28,246 nucleotides of DNA from an uncultured Prevotellaceae bacterium (GCA_937896015.1 CALBLR010000424.1:1-28246); one strand, 5' to 3'; positions 1 to 8,037 are shown, counted from the first letter of the stretch. Program-made: numbers and translations. Notes: a model not told the origin generated them from the letters alone.

Positions 1-948
1 TTTTAGGCGGTCGGTCATCAGGCGGCACACGGCCATGTGCACGTCATACCACTTCACGCCGGGACGCGCCACTTGCAGCACGTAGTCGTGGCAAGCCTCC
101 ACTATGCTGTATATCTCCAGCTGTCGTTGGGTGAACTTGCCGCTCACGGGATAGGTGCGGGTGTTGTCGCTGCAATAGTTGCTCATGGTTTCGGCTCCGG
201 CATCGCACAGTGCAAGGCGGCCGGCCTCAAGCGGGGCCAGCGAGGGGTTGCCGTGCATGATTTCGCCGTGCTGCGAGAATATGGTGGCGAAGCTCACCTT
301 TGAGCCAAGCGAGTGGGCCACGCCGTCCACTTGTCCGCCCACGTATTTCTCGGTGACTCCAGGGCGCGTGAGGCGCATGGCGGTGGTGTGCATCTGGTAG
401 CCGATGGCGCAGGCGCGCTCAATTTCTTCGATCTCCTGTGGCTCCTTCACCGAGCGCATCTTCACCACGGCCATTATCAGGTCCATTGAGGCCAGTGTGG
501 TCTGCTGGCTGGGGTGTATGCCCAGCAGTTCCTGAATCTGTATTTTGTTGTCGAAGCGGTAGGGGGGCAGGAAGTGCACCCTGCGGCAGTGGTTCTTGGC
601 CTCGTCGGTGATGGTGGCAAGTTGCGCCAGCGGCGCGCTGTGGGCCACACCCACCTGGGCGGCCATGTGGGCCACGCTGTCCACCGAGCCATACCACACG
701 ATGTCGTCGATCGATATGTCGTCGCCCAGCAGTGTCTCGGTGTCGTTGTCAACATCAATCACGCCCACAAGCCCGTCGCGGTTCTGACCGAAGTAGTAGA
801 GAAATGTGGAGTCTTGGCGGAAGGGATAATATGCATTCGACGGATAGTTGCAGGGCGACTCGTTGTTGCCAAACAGCAATATCACACCGCTCTTAACGAG
901 CTTTTTAAGCTCGGCGCGGCGGCGCACGTAGGTTTCTTTGCTAAACAT
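1..948 (-). CDS. pepP: Xaa-Pro aminopeptidase (M24B family), 3' end cut by window edge
   Basis: Metallo-aminopeptidase that removes an N-terminal residue preceding proline; cytoplasmic, since no signal peptide is visible. The gene opens with ATG at 948 (MFSKETYVRRRAEL) and stays open for 316 codons to the window edge. Residues 1 to about 150 match the N-terminal creatinase/AMP_N domain (LLFGNNESPCNY, FRQDSTFLYYFG). From about residue 170 the pita-bread catalytic domain begins (EIEEIERAC). Two expected metal ligands are visible: D249 in LCDAGAETMSNYCSD and D261 in SDNTRTYPVSGKF. The later His and two Glu ligands lie beyond the window. The family is usually about 450 residues, so roughly a third is missing only because of the window boundary. 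A strong terminator separates it from the upstream same-strand gene, so it is probably transcribed on its own. The family assignment is secure; the exact substrate (aminopeptidase P versus prolidase) is less so. Confidence 0.9.
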   Translation of the reverse strand, partial: MFSKETYVRRRAELKKLVKSGVILLFGNNESPCNYPSNAYYPFRQDSTFLYYFGQNRDGLVGVIDVDNDTETLLGDDISIDDIVWYGSVDSVAHMAAQVGVAHSAPLAQLATITDEAKNHCRRVHFLPPYRFDNKIQIQELLGIHPSQQTTLASMDLIMAVVKMRSVKEPQEIEEIERACAIGYQMHTTAMRLTRPGVTEKYVGGQVDGVAHSLGSKVSFATIFSQHGEIMHGNPSLAPLEAGRLALCDAGAETMSNYCSDNTRTYPVSGKFTQRQLEIYSIVEACHDYVLQVARPGVKWYDVHMAVCRLMTDRLK

Positions 949-1065
949 AAGCTATATTCGTTTAGGTGGTTGTTTTTTTCTTTCAATGGGTAAAATTAGC
1001 ACACGTGGGCGGCAAATGCAAGTGTTTGTCCGCATTTTGCGGCACTAAGCCACGAGAAAGCATGA

Positions 1066-1117
1066 AAAGCAAGGCGTCCGCCTCCCTGACTGTGCCGGGA
1101 GGCGGACGCCTTGCTTT
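1066..1117 (-). terminator. Hairpin terminator downstream of the 918-residue exported protein
   Basis: A perfect 21-bp inverted repeat has arms at 1066-1086 and 1097-1117 and a 10-base loop. The core is GGCGTCCGCCTCCC against GGGAGGCGGACGCC. It lies 26 bases past the stop codon at 1143. On the minus strand the stem is followed by a short T-containing stretch, as expected of an intrinsic terminator. The rest of 949-1142 holds the aminopeptidase leader, where I found no convincing promoter. Confidence 0.8.
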
Positions 1118-1142
1118 AATGCTCAGTGTGATAAGCGCTGCG

Positions 1143-3899
1143 TCAGAACGCGCGTTTTTCGGTGGTCACGCGGCCGCTGGTGTAGGTGGTGACCACGATG
1201 TTCATGCCGCTGAAGGCTTCGCCCGATGCCATGCCCTGCAGGTTGTAGTAGCGCACGCTCTGCACCTGCTCGCTGGTGCTGACGCTGTCGATGCCGGTGA
1301 TAGTGCCCTGGTTGAACTGGACGGCAAATTTGCGCTCGGCCACGTAGTAGTTTGCGTTGTCGTCGCCCTTGCCGCGGCAGTAGAAGCGCACCCGGTAGTT
1401 CACCGTCTTTGTCTCGTTGCTCTTGAGCACGTTGTCGATGAAGAGGTCTTTCACCTCGAGCTCGCCGGGAGCCGTCTCGGTGAACATGTAGTTGCCTTCT
1501 ACATTGGGGTTGCCGTTGCCCTTATACTGGTCGGGGGTGAGCATGGTCTCGGTGCCGTCGCTGTTCACGCGCCACACGCGGAAGGCCACAGGCTCCATAA
1601 GGCTGCTATACATGCCGGTGGCGTTGAAACTGGTGCTGAATCCCATTTTCCACGAGTGCTCGTCGTAGGCAAACGGGTTGGTCTTCAGTGTCTGCGCCGA
1701 GCTCAGTTGCACGCCCAGCAGGTCGAGCGTGGTCTTGTTGGCTCCATAGGTGTTGGTGGTGCTGTCGGGTGCCACGGCGCTGATAATGGGGTAGAATGTG
1801 CCCTCGTTGTATTTTGCCTGGCGCAGGTCGTCGTAGACGGTGGCTGTGCCGGCCGGCTGGTTGTCGGCGATGCAGTGGTCGAGGTTGTCGTTTTCAGTGT
1901 TACGCACCAGCCACGAGTAGGTGCCGTTTTTGGCGCGTTGGATGTCGGCAAACTTCACTGTGCCGCCATCGTCCTCGCGATACATGGCATAGCTGCGCAC
2001 CTCCACTGCGTTTTCGGTGGTGGCTGTCACTGTCACGCTTTTGTCGAGGCTGAGGCTGTGGTCGGTGTCGGCCAGGTATTCGCTTTCGGTGTAATGGGTG
2101 AGCGCGGCTGTGTAGCTGGTCTTGTACACGTTGAAGCGCACCACGTTGCTGTACACGTCTTTCAGCTCCTCGCCGGCAATTGCCTTGGCGGGCTTGAACA
2201 CCACCTTGTAGTCGTAGTAGGACTTGTGGTCGTTTTTGGCGGTCGAGGCCGTGAACTCGTCGTCCACGCTGAAGTTGCCAAAGTCGAGCTCGCCCGTGCG
2301 CGAGGGGGCGGAGAACGTGCCGCTCACAGGCTCGGTGGCCGTGAGCTGGTTCTGGCGCGTGAGTGTGTAGGCAAAGTTCCAGCAGCTGTCGGTGGCCACT
2401 GCCGTGCCAAACTTTATGGTGGCTATCGGGGTGCTCGCATCGTCGCTTATGCGGTAGAGCACAAACTCGGTGGCGTTGTCTTCAATCAGGTCGCCCGTCA
2501 CGTTGGTGCCCACAGTGTTGTTGAGAGTGATGTTGTTCTTATACTGGTTCTCCTCCTTGGCCACGCTGTAGGTGCTGCTGTACGAGCCGCCAATGTTCAG
2601 GCTCAGGCGCTCGTAAGGGTCCCAGCCGGGAATCACCACGCTGGCCTTGTTGCTCTCCACGTGGTTGAATTCCACTCCTGTGGGCTTGCCCGTCACAATG
2701 TAGGTGATGCCGCGGCCGCTCGGGTTCTGCGGCTCCACGTAGGTGTAGGTGTAGTCGTGCAGCGGCTCGGAGTTCATAGGCTTGGCTTCGGCCACGCCGT
2801 TCACCACGCGGTAGATGTAGAAGTCTTGCTCCACCTTGCTGTCCGACAGCTTGTCGAGGCCCGAAGTCCAGTTGAGCGTCACGCTATACTGGTGGTCTTC
2901 GGCATTGCCCTTCTGCGAGGCCTGTGCGCTGAGCACAATGCTGTAGGCGTTGAACTGCGGGCGGTATAGCGGATTGTAGCTTGAATACTCGCCATTGTTG
3001 TGGCGCATGCTCCACTCGATGAATCTGAAGTCGGGAATGAACACATCGAGGTTCGACATTGTTTGGCCCGCATCGCTCGCTCCCGTGCCCATGGTCACCC
3101 AGTGCCCGGCGTTGACGGGCACCGATGTGCACTCGTGGTTCACTTGAAACAGTTCCCCGTTGTTCACCCTCTGGTAGAAGTTGTTGGGTGTGGTGCCGGC
3201 TCCGGATAATGCTGTGGGGCTGAACTCCTCAAACATCTGGTAGAATGGAGGCTCTCCCGTGGCACCGCGTGCGTGTGCGCCCTTGCCCATCACAAAGAAG
3301 CGGTTGTAGGTGCCGCTCACGTTATACACCACGCCGGGATTGTAGGTGCTGTCAGTGCTGTCATACTCCTTGCCGTCGCGCCTGATGCGGAACCCGTTGG
3401 TGAGCACCTTCACCGACTTGATGTATTTATACATCAGCTGGCTCACTTTATCGTCAGGATATTTTGTGGCTTCGTCGCTGGGATAGTTGTCTTTCACTTC
3501 CACCACCAGCATGGTCTGCTCCTCATCGTCGTTGGTGGGTGGGGTGGTGTTGGTGAAATTCCAGGTGGGCACGGTACTGGCATAATTGACTGCGCCACGG
3601 TTGTAGATGTCGCCTATTACCGGCGAAGAGTACTTCTTGCCGGGAAAGTCGGGGTTGGTGTAGATGAGTGTGATCATGGCTTTGATTTGCTCGGGCTCGG
3701 TGGCGCGCTCGGTGAGGTTGCTCACGTGCTCAGTGCCGGCCTTGTCGGTCCATGAGTAGTTGTATTTTTCAAAGAAAGCCTTGGTGCACTTCAAGGCTAT
3801 GGGCTGCAGCGGGGCCGACCCACTCTCGGCGGCCATGGCAGCGGTGCAGCCGAGCCACACGCAGGTTGCGGCTGCTAACGTCTTAAGTTTGTGTAACAT
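1143..3899 (-). CDS. Large exported protein of unknown function with short atypical sorting tail
   Basis: I do not recognise a function. The 918-residue product begins with a clear signal peptide (MLHKLKTLAAATCVWLGC, likely cleaved after AMA near residue 23), so it is exported. The body is rich in Thr, Ser, Asn, Tyr and Val and reads as successive beta-sandwich segments, for example a Fn3-like stretch around residues 330-410 with FYIYRVVNGVAEAKP and YIVTGKPTGVEF. No catalytic motif, lipobox of normal form or transmembrane helix is visible. The C-terminus has VRYYNLQGMASGEAF followed by MNIVVTTYTSGRV and a basic end, a short tail common on secreted Bacteroidales proteins and distinct from the classical type A sorting domain elsewhere in this window. 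Start ATG at 3899 is the first in frame before the signal peptide. The gene is followed by a hairpin terminator and preceded by a 320-base gap. A structural or surface role is likely. Confidence 0.85.
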   Translation of the reverse strand: MLHKLKTLAAATCVWLGCTAAMAAESGSAPLQPIALKCTKAFFEKYNYSWTDKAGTEHVSNLTERATEPEQIKAMITLIYTNPDFPGKKYSSPVIGDIYNRGAVNYASTVPTWNFTNTTPPTNDDEEQTMLVVEVKDNYPSDEATKYPDDKVSQLMYKYIKSVKVLTNGFRIRRDGKEYDSTDSTYNPGVVYNVSGTYNRFFVMGKGAHARGATGEPPFYQMFEEFSPTALSGAGTTPNNFYQRVNNGELFQVNHECTSVPVNAGHWVTMGTGASDAGQTMSNLDVFIPDFRFIEWSMRHNNGEYSSYNPLYRPQFNAYSIVLSAQASQKGNAEDHQYSVTLNWTSGLDKLSDSKVEQDFYIYRVVNGVAEAKPMNSEPLHDYTYTYVEPQNPSGRGITYIVTGKPTGVEFNHVESNKASVVIPGWDPYERLSLNIGGSYSSTYSVAKEENQYKNNITLNNTVGTNVTGDLIEDNATEFVLYRISDDASTPIATIKFGTAVATDSCWNFAYTLTRQNQLTATEPVSGTFSAPSRTGELDFGNFSVDDEFTASTAKNDHKSYYDYKVVFKPAKAIAGEELKDVYSNVVRFNVYKTSYTAALTHYTESEYLADTDHSLSLDKSVTVTATTENAVEVRSYAMYREDDGGTVKFADIQRAKNGTYSWLVRNTENDNLDHCIADNQPAGTATVYDDLRQAKYNEGTFYPIISAVAPDSTTNTYGANKTTLDLLGVQLSSAQTLKTNPFAYDEHSWKMGFSTSFNATGMYSSLMEPVAFRVWRVNSDGTETMLTPDQYKGNGNPNVEGNYMFTETAPGELEVKDLFIDNVLKSNETKTVNYRVRFYCRGKGDDNANYYVAERKFAVQFNQGTITGIDSVSTSEQVQSVRYYNLQGMASGEAFSGMNIVVTTYTSGRVTTEKRAF

Positions 3900-4219
3900 A
3901 ATGAATCTTAGTTGTACTATCTTTTCGTATTATCAGTTGTTTTTTCTTTGCTGTGTTTGATTAATTAATACAAAATGTCGAAAACAATAATACAACGGCA
4001 AAACGGAACAAAAATTGTTAAACAAGTCAAAAAAAAAACATAATCATTGTTTTCTGCACAATATGCGAAATATGGACCACTACCGCCCAGCCCGTTCGTC
4101 AAAAACGTTACATGTAACACTTTTGGCGAACGGACTGGGCGGAGCTTGTGCAAAATGCCTACGTTCCACACAATTTTGTCGTGATTTGGTTATAATAGGT
4201 GTGGCGGTTTCGTTCTGCA
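3900..4219. other. AT-rich intergenic region between the exported protein and ATPase genes
   Basis: This 320-base gap holds the upstream region of the 918-residue protein gene (3900 to about 4080) and the 3' flank of the ATPase gene. It is clearly AT-rich, with a run of A residues near 4029-4038 that reads as a T run on the minus strand. It contains one large palindrome, annotated separately. I looked for a TAnnTTTG box on the minus strand and found no full match; the nearest is TATTATTG at 3985-3992. No gene is supported here. Confidence 0.6.
4083..4142. repeat. 60-bp near-perfect palindrome downstream of the ATPase gene (copy 1)
   Basis: The sequence is symmetric about 4112.5 with 26 of 30 base pairs matching and no loop. 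The inner core is GTTACATGTAAC, the middle arms are TTCGTCAAAA and TTTTGGCGAA, and the outer arms are CCGCCCAG and CTGGGCGG. It lies 77 bases past the ATPase stop. The same unit occurs twice more, at 5473-5508 and 5547-5582, on the other side of that gene. It could act as a protein-binding site, a cruciform, a bidirectional terminator or the end of a small mobile unit; the sequence alone does not decide. A minus-strand T run exists but is about 45 bases beyond the stem, so an ordinary intrinsic terminator is not the obvious reading. Confidence 0.9.
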
Positions 4220-5473
4220 CTACACCGAAAGGCTGTCGTTATTCATCAAAAAGTCGTAGATGTTCATGATTGTAATACCTTTTTGGGTTTGATAAGTAGG
4301 CGTTGGTGTGCCAACGACAATATATTTTGGAAAATTGTCGTTGATGCGTGAGAGCGAATTTAACTCTTGCTCCATTTTTTCGTTTGTTGGCAATGCGTAT
4401 GCCGACTGAATGTAGCATCGCTTATATCCCTGATTGCAGACAAAGTCAACCTCCAGAGTGGAACGTAGCCGCCTTCCATCACCGGCATCGCGGGTTATGG
4501 AAAGTTGTCCAACGTCTACCGAAAGTCCCCTCAGCCGCAGTTCATTGTAGATGGCATTTTCAAGCAGGTGGGTGAATTCTGTTTGTCTGAAATTGATGCG
4601 TGCGTTTCTTAGCCCTAAATCTGTGAAGTAATATTTCGATGGCGTGTCGATGTACTTATTTCCCTTGATGTCATATCTCACCGACTTTTCTATGAGAAAT
4701 GCATCTTGAAGCAGGTCGAGATACGTTTTAATGGTGTCTTTCGACAAATTGCTTTTCTTTACCGACCTGAAGCAATTCTCTAACTTTGAGGGATTTGTCA
4801 GGCAGCCTATGTTTGAGGCGATTAAACTTATCAATTCTTCAAGGTCATCGTCCTTTTGGATTGAATATCGCTCCTTGATGTCGCTGATATAGGTGTGGGC
4901 AAACAAGCTGTTGAGGTATTCAGCCTTTTGCTGCTCGTCATTCATAATCACTGCTTGTGGCAGCCCGCCAAATGTGAGGTATTCGTTGAGCAAAGCTTCT
5001 CTGTCACCACTTTTTACTGTGGAAAATTCCTGGAAACTAAGCGGTGTGATGTGTATTTCATCACCGCGTCCCCTGAATTTTGTAATCACGTCCTTTGACA
5101 GAAACTTGGCATTGCTCCCAGTGACATACACATCGGCATTTGGAATCTTTAGGTAGCTGTTGAGCACGTCTTCAAATTCCGTGACAAGTTGAACCTCGTC
5201 AAGCAGAATGTAGTACTTCTGTTTGTCGGTCATTCTTGAGTCGATGTGTGCCAGCAGCGCGTCAGGATCTCTTAATAAAGCGTTTCTGCGGTCTTCAAGG
5301 TCTACCTTTATAATGTGTTGCTCGTCTACTCCTATCGATAGCAGATAGTTGCGGAACAGTGTGAACAGCAGATACGACTTGCCGCACCTGCGCAGCCCGG
5401 TAACTACTTTAATCATTCCATTGCCCATTCGGGCAATAATTCTGTTAAGGTGTATGTCGCGTTTAATTTCCAT
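4220..5473 (-). CDS. AAA family ATPase with DUF4143 C-terminal domain
   Basis: A 417-residue cytoplasmic ATP-binding protein of the AAA_14/DUF4143 type. Walker A is at residues 26-33 (GLRRCGKS), Walker B is YYILLDEVQ with D92 and E93, and a sensor-like VTGSNAKFLS follows at about 117-126. Residues from about 200 on match the DUF4143 half, including YYFTDLGLRNARINF and LEVDFVCNQGYKRCYIQ; in this family that last part resembles a PD-(D/E)xK nuclease fold, but the canonical E-x-K is not preserved here (IQSAY), so I do not claim nuclease activity. The family is abundant in Bacteroidales and its cellular role is poorly known. Start ATG at 5473 is the only sensible one; the nearby ATG at 5480 is out of frame. 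The gene is AT-richer than all its neighbours and is flanked by copies of one palindrome, which suggests horizontal acquisition and possibly self-regulation. Confidence 0.93.
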   Translation of the reverse strand: MEIKRDIHLNRIIARMGNGMIKVVTGLRRCGKSYLLFTLFRNYLLSIGVDEQHIIKVDLEDRRNALLRDPDALLAHIDSRMTDKQKYYILLDEVQLVTEFEDVLNSYLKIPNADVYVTGSNAKFLSKDVITKFRGRGDEIHITPLSFQEFSTVKSGDREALLNEYLTFGGLPQAVIMNDEQQKAEYLNSLFAHTYISDIKERYSIQKDDDLEELISLIASNIGCLTNPSKLENCFRSVKKSNLSKDTIKTYLDLLQDAFLIEKSVRYDIKGNKYIDTPSKYYFTDLGLRNARINFRQTEFTHLLENAIYNELRLRGLSVDVGQLSITRDAGDGRRLRSTLEVDFVCNQGYKRCYIQSAYALPTNEKMEQELNSLSRINDNFPKYIVVGTPTPTYQTQKGITIMNIYDFLMNNDSLSV

Positions 5474-5508
5474 TCTTCATTTTTGTTACATGTAACACTT
5501 TTGACGAA
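5473..5508. repeat. Diverged palindrome overlapping the ATPase start region (copy 3)
   Basis: The core GTTACATGTAAC at 5485-5496 and the right arm CACTTTTGACGAA are identical to the copy at 5547-5582. The left arm has drifted to TTCTTCATTTTT, leaving 13 of 18 pairs symmetric. Its left edge touches the ATG of the ATPase gene at 5473, so it covers the probable transcription start and ribosome-binding region of that gene. Confidence 0.8.
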
Positions 5509-5510
5509 TG

Positions 5511-5518
5511 CAAAGTTA
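5511..5518 (-). promoter_or_regulatory. Candidate -7 box of the ATPase gene
   Basis: The minus strand reads TAACTTTG, a full match to the Bacteroides TAnnTTTG element, and it would start transcription near 5504. No TTTG is present about 20 bases upstream, so the -33 element is missing or weak. The box sits between two palindromes centred at 5490.5 and 5564.5. Confidence 0.45.
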
Positions 5519-5546
5519 TAAATAATTTGTAGAATGTGCCAGTCCG

Positions 5547-5582
5547 TTCGTCAAAAACGTTACATGTAACACTTTTGACGAA
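5547..5582. repeat. 36-bp palindrome upstream of the ATPase promoter (copy 2)
   Basis: Symmetric about 5564.5 with 16 of 18 pairs matching: TTCGTCAAAA, two unpaired bases, GTTACATGTAAC, two unpaired bases, TTTTGACGAA. The left flank continues as CCAGTCCG, which equals the reverse complement of the outer right arm of copy 1 (4083-4142). The right flank diverges after GAA, so this copy is truncated on one side relative to copy 1. Confidence 0.9.
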
Positions 5583-5618
5583 TGAGCAGTGCATGGTGGG
5601 CGGCTTGCCCCGCAATGC

Positions 5619-5666
5619 AAAAAAACAGTGGGCCGCCCGCCGAATTGCTCGGTGGGCGGCCCGCTG
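5619..5666 (-). terminator. Intrinsic terminator of the PKD/BACON cargo gene
   Basis: Arms at 5626-5641 and 5651-5666 pair over 16 bases (GGGCCGCCC core, two wobble-type mismatches) around a 9-base loop. On the minus strand the stem is followed immediately by seven T residues (complement of 5619-5625). It lies 25 bases past the stop codon at 5692: a textbook rho-independent terminator that ends the two-gene operon. Confidence 0.9.
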
Positions 5667-5691
5667 AAAATGCGTTATGCGGACTGGAAAA

Positions 5692-8037
5692 TCAGCGCTT
5701 CACAAACTTGATGGCGGCTGCGCCGCGGCTGCCGGTGACGCGCGCCACATAGGTGCCTGCGGCCCATGCCGAAGCGTCGATTACAATGTGCTGGGCGCTG
5801 TCGGCCTCAGTCACCGGCACGCTGGCCACGCGGCGGCCCATCGCGCTATACACCTCCACGCGGCTTGTGCCGGCAGGGGCGAGCACGTTGAGGGCGCCAG
5901 CCACGGGCGACGGGCTGACGCTCACCTTGAGCGCGGCGGCATCGGTGGCAGTGATGCCTGAGTTGGCCGACTGCACCACGCGCAGGGTGATGGTGTCGAT
6001 GCTGTCGGTGAAGGTGAGGGTGGCCACGCGGCGGTCAACACCTTGCGGCAGAGCGTCGCACTGAATTTGCAGCGTGTCGAGGGTGAGGCCGTTGGGCTTG
6101 CTCACCACGCGGCACCAGTTGGAGTCGCTCACGGGCGTCTTGTAGCCGTAGTATGAATATATGGCCTGCTTTGTGATGCCTGCGTCGCGGCCCACTTCAA
6201 TCTCCTCGGTGCCCACGGGCATCATGGTGATCACCGAGTGGGCGATGAGCGGCATTATGTAGTAGGACGTCTGGCTGCGCTGGCTGTCGAAGTAGCCTGT
6301 GAGCTCGCGCCAGCTGCCGTTGATTTTCATCAGGGCCGTGTTGTGGTGGTCGCGCAGGCGCGCGGTGGCAAACGACACGTTGCAGCTGTCGTTGCTCTCG
6401 GGTATGCCGTCCACGGTGAGGAAGAACTCATCCTTCACCACTTGCGGCTTGGCAAACTCGAATGTGGTGGCGGTAAGGGTGGTGGCGCTGCCCGTTTCGA
6501 GCTCGAACACGCGCCACCAGCTTGAGTCAAGTTTCTTGCCAGGCAGTCCGCCCTCGGATGCGCGCAGGTGCACGCCCACATCGGCTATCTGGTCGGTGAG
6601 TGCTGTGGCCTTGGCCGTGGCGAAGAACACTGCCGCGCCATACACCATGATGGGGCGCGACGGCTTGGAGAAGCGCTCGGCGTATTCAGTGATTTTCATG
6701 CGGTTGCTGCCTGGGAACACGCCCTTGTCCTCAAGGCTGTAGGTGACGGGGGTGTCGCCCTGGCGCACGTTGGTGGCATAGCCTTCATACTCCACGCTCA
6801 CCTGTGCCGTGTCGGCCGACTCTCCGTGCTGGTTCTTCACCTTGAGCACTGCGCTTTGCTGGTGCAGGAAGTCGTATGACACCCACGGGCACTGCTCGCT
6901 GCTCTCGGCCGGAGTGGCGCCTGTGAAGCTCCACTGCCACTGTGTGGGGTAGCCGGTTGAGGCATCGGCATACTGCACTCGTGCCAGCGGGGCCACAAAC
7001 GGCAGGCCCGTCTGGCGGTAGAGGAACGAGGCGGGGGTGGCGATGTGCGCCACGGGTGCTTCGCCCGTAACCTTTACAAATGCCTTGCGGGTGGCAGTGC
7101 TTGTGGCGCCTGAAGCGTCGGTCACGGTGAGTGTCACATCATAGTCGCCGTCGGTGGTGTAGTACACCTCGGGTGAGGCTTCGGTCGACTCGGCGGGAGT
7201 GCCGCCGGGAAACGACCACTGCCACTGCGTGGGTTCGCCGGCGCTGGTGTCGACAAAGCGCACGCGCTCGCCCGTGGCCACGCTCACACTCTCCACCTGG
7301 CCCACGCCAGTCACGCTAAGGCCGTCGATGGCGAAGTCGCCCATGTAGCCGCCTGTGTTGAACGTGTCTTTTGAGCCCGGGCCATAGGTGAACCGCAGCT
7401 GCACCTTCTTCCCTGCCCACTCTGCGAGGCTGGCCTCCACCTGGTGCCAGCGCCAGCTGCTCTCGCCGGTTTCGTTGAGGCTGCTCCACACGGTGGTGGA
7501 GGTGGCGAAGCCGTCGGCGCTGACACTGATGGTGAGGCTGCACTCGTCGCTGAAGTTCTGCGAGAAGCCCACCCAGGCGTGCAGCATGCCGTTGGCCGGC
7601 ACATCAATCAAGGGGCTTGTGGCGTGGGCCGTGGCGCGCTGATACACTCGATACGGGCCGTCGACATACAGCGACTGCACATCGCTCGGGTCGATTTCGC
7701 TGAACGCCTTGCCGGCGCCAGTGGTCTTCTTAAGGGTCCAGTTCACGTTTTTGTCGGCATCGGGCGCCAGAGTCCATCCTTGCGAGCCGGAGTCGAAGCC
7801 TTCGCTCCACACCGCTTGCTGCGAGCCTTTGCCCTGCACGCTGAACGAGGCTGCCAGCGCCTGTGCGGCGCGGGCCTTCATGGCCTGCTGCGGCAGGCGC
7901 AGCACCTGAGCCGCACTCACCGCCTCGGGGGCGGCCACCGCGGGCCTTTGTGCCACGGCACGCACTGCCTGCTGCTGCGCGCTTGCGCTGAGCGCCACAG
8001 TGGCGAGGGTGCCGAGCATTAAATGAATAAATCTCAT
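5692..8037 (-). CDS. T9SS cargo protein: MAM-like, two PKD, BACON-like and type A sorting domains
   Basis: A 781-residue secreted multidomain protein. A signal peptide (MRFIHLMLGTLATVALSASA) is followed by an Ala/Gln-rich linker to about residue 70. Residues about 75-250 form a MAM/choice-of-anchor-like jelly roll (EGFDSGSQGWTLAP, ending GGYMGDFAIDGLSV). Two PKD domains follow at about 250-325 (TQWQWSFPGGTPAES) and 335-420 (TQWQWSFTGATPAES). A unique beta-rich region of about 250 residues comes next, then a BACON-like domain (NWCRVVSKPNGLTLDTL, ending TLRVVQSANSG). The C-terminus is a type A T9SS sorting domain (VEVYSAMGRRVASVP, then GTYVARV and IKFVKR). This arrangement resembles the accessory part of secreted Bacteroidetes proteases, but no HExxH, Cys/His or Ser triad is seen, so binding rather than catalysis is likely. 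The gene starts 47 bases after the upstream cargo gene, with no terminator between, so they form an operon. Confidence 0.9.
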   Translation of the reverse strand: MRFIHLMLGTLATVALSASAQQQAVRAVAQRPAVAAPEAVSAAQVLRLPQQAMKARAAQALAASFSVQGKGSQQAVWSEGFDSGSQGWTLAPDADKNVNWTLKKTTGAGKAFSEIDPSDVQSLYVDGPYRVYQRATAHATSPLIDVPANGMLHAWVGFSQNFSDECSLTISVSADGFATSTTVWSSLNETGESSWRWHQVEASLAEWAGKKVQLRFTYGPGSKDTFNTGGYMGDFAIDGLSVTGVGQVESVSVATGERVRFVDTSAGEPTQWQWSFPGGTPAESTEASPEVYYTTDGDYDVTLTVTDASGATSTATRKAFVKVTGEAPVAHIATPASFLYRQTGLPFVAPLARVQYADASTGYPTQWQWSFTGATPAESSEQCPWVSYDFLHQQSAVLKVKNQHGESADTAQVSVEYEGYATNVRQGDTPVTYSLEDKGVFPGSNRMKITEYAERFSKPSRPIMVYGAAVFFATAKATALTDQIADVGVHLRASEGGLPGKKLDSSWWRVFELETGSATTLTATTFEFAKPQVVKDEFFLTVDGIPESNDSCNVSFATARLRDHHNTALMKINGSWRELTGYFDSQRSQTSYYIMPLIAHSVITMMPVGTEEIEVGRDAGITKQAIYSYYGYKTPVSDSNWCRVVSKPNGLTLDTLQIQCDALPQGVDRRVATLTFTDSIDTITLRVVQSANSGITATDAAALKVSVSPSPVAGALNVLAPAGTSRVEVYSAMGRRVASVPVTEADSAQHIVIDASAWAAGTYVARVTGSRGAAAIKFVKR

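Noticed and set aside
966..2969. 667-codon open frame on the plus strand, opposite the 918-residue protein gene
   Set aside because: Its translation is dominated by His, Val, Gly and Ala runs with no domain, typical of the antisense frame of a GC-rich gene. The minus-strand protein has a signal peptide and sorting tail. The frame would also start within the aminopeptidase leader and cross the terminator hairpin.
4083..4142. Palindrome as an ordinary intrinsic terminator of the ATPase gene
   Set aside because: It has no loop, no adjacent T run, and it recurs at the promoter side of the same gene, which a terminator would not explain.
3965..4171. 68-codon minus-strand open frame across the 60-bp palindrome
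   Set aside because: It is formed from the palindrome and AT-rich spacer; it has no start signals or domain, and a palindrome-encoded peptide is unlikely.
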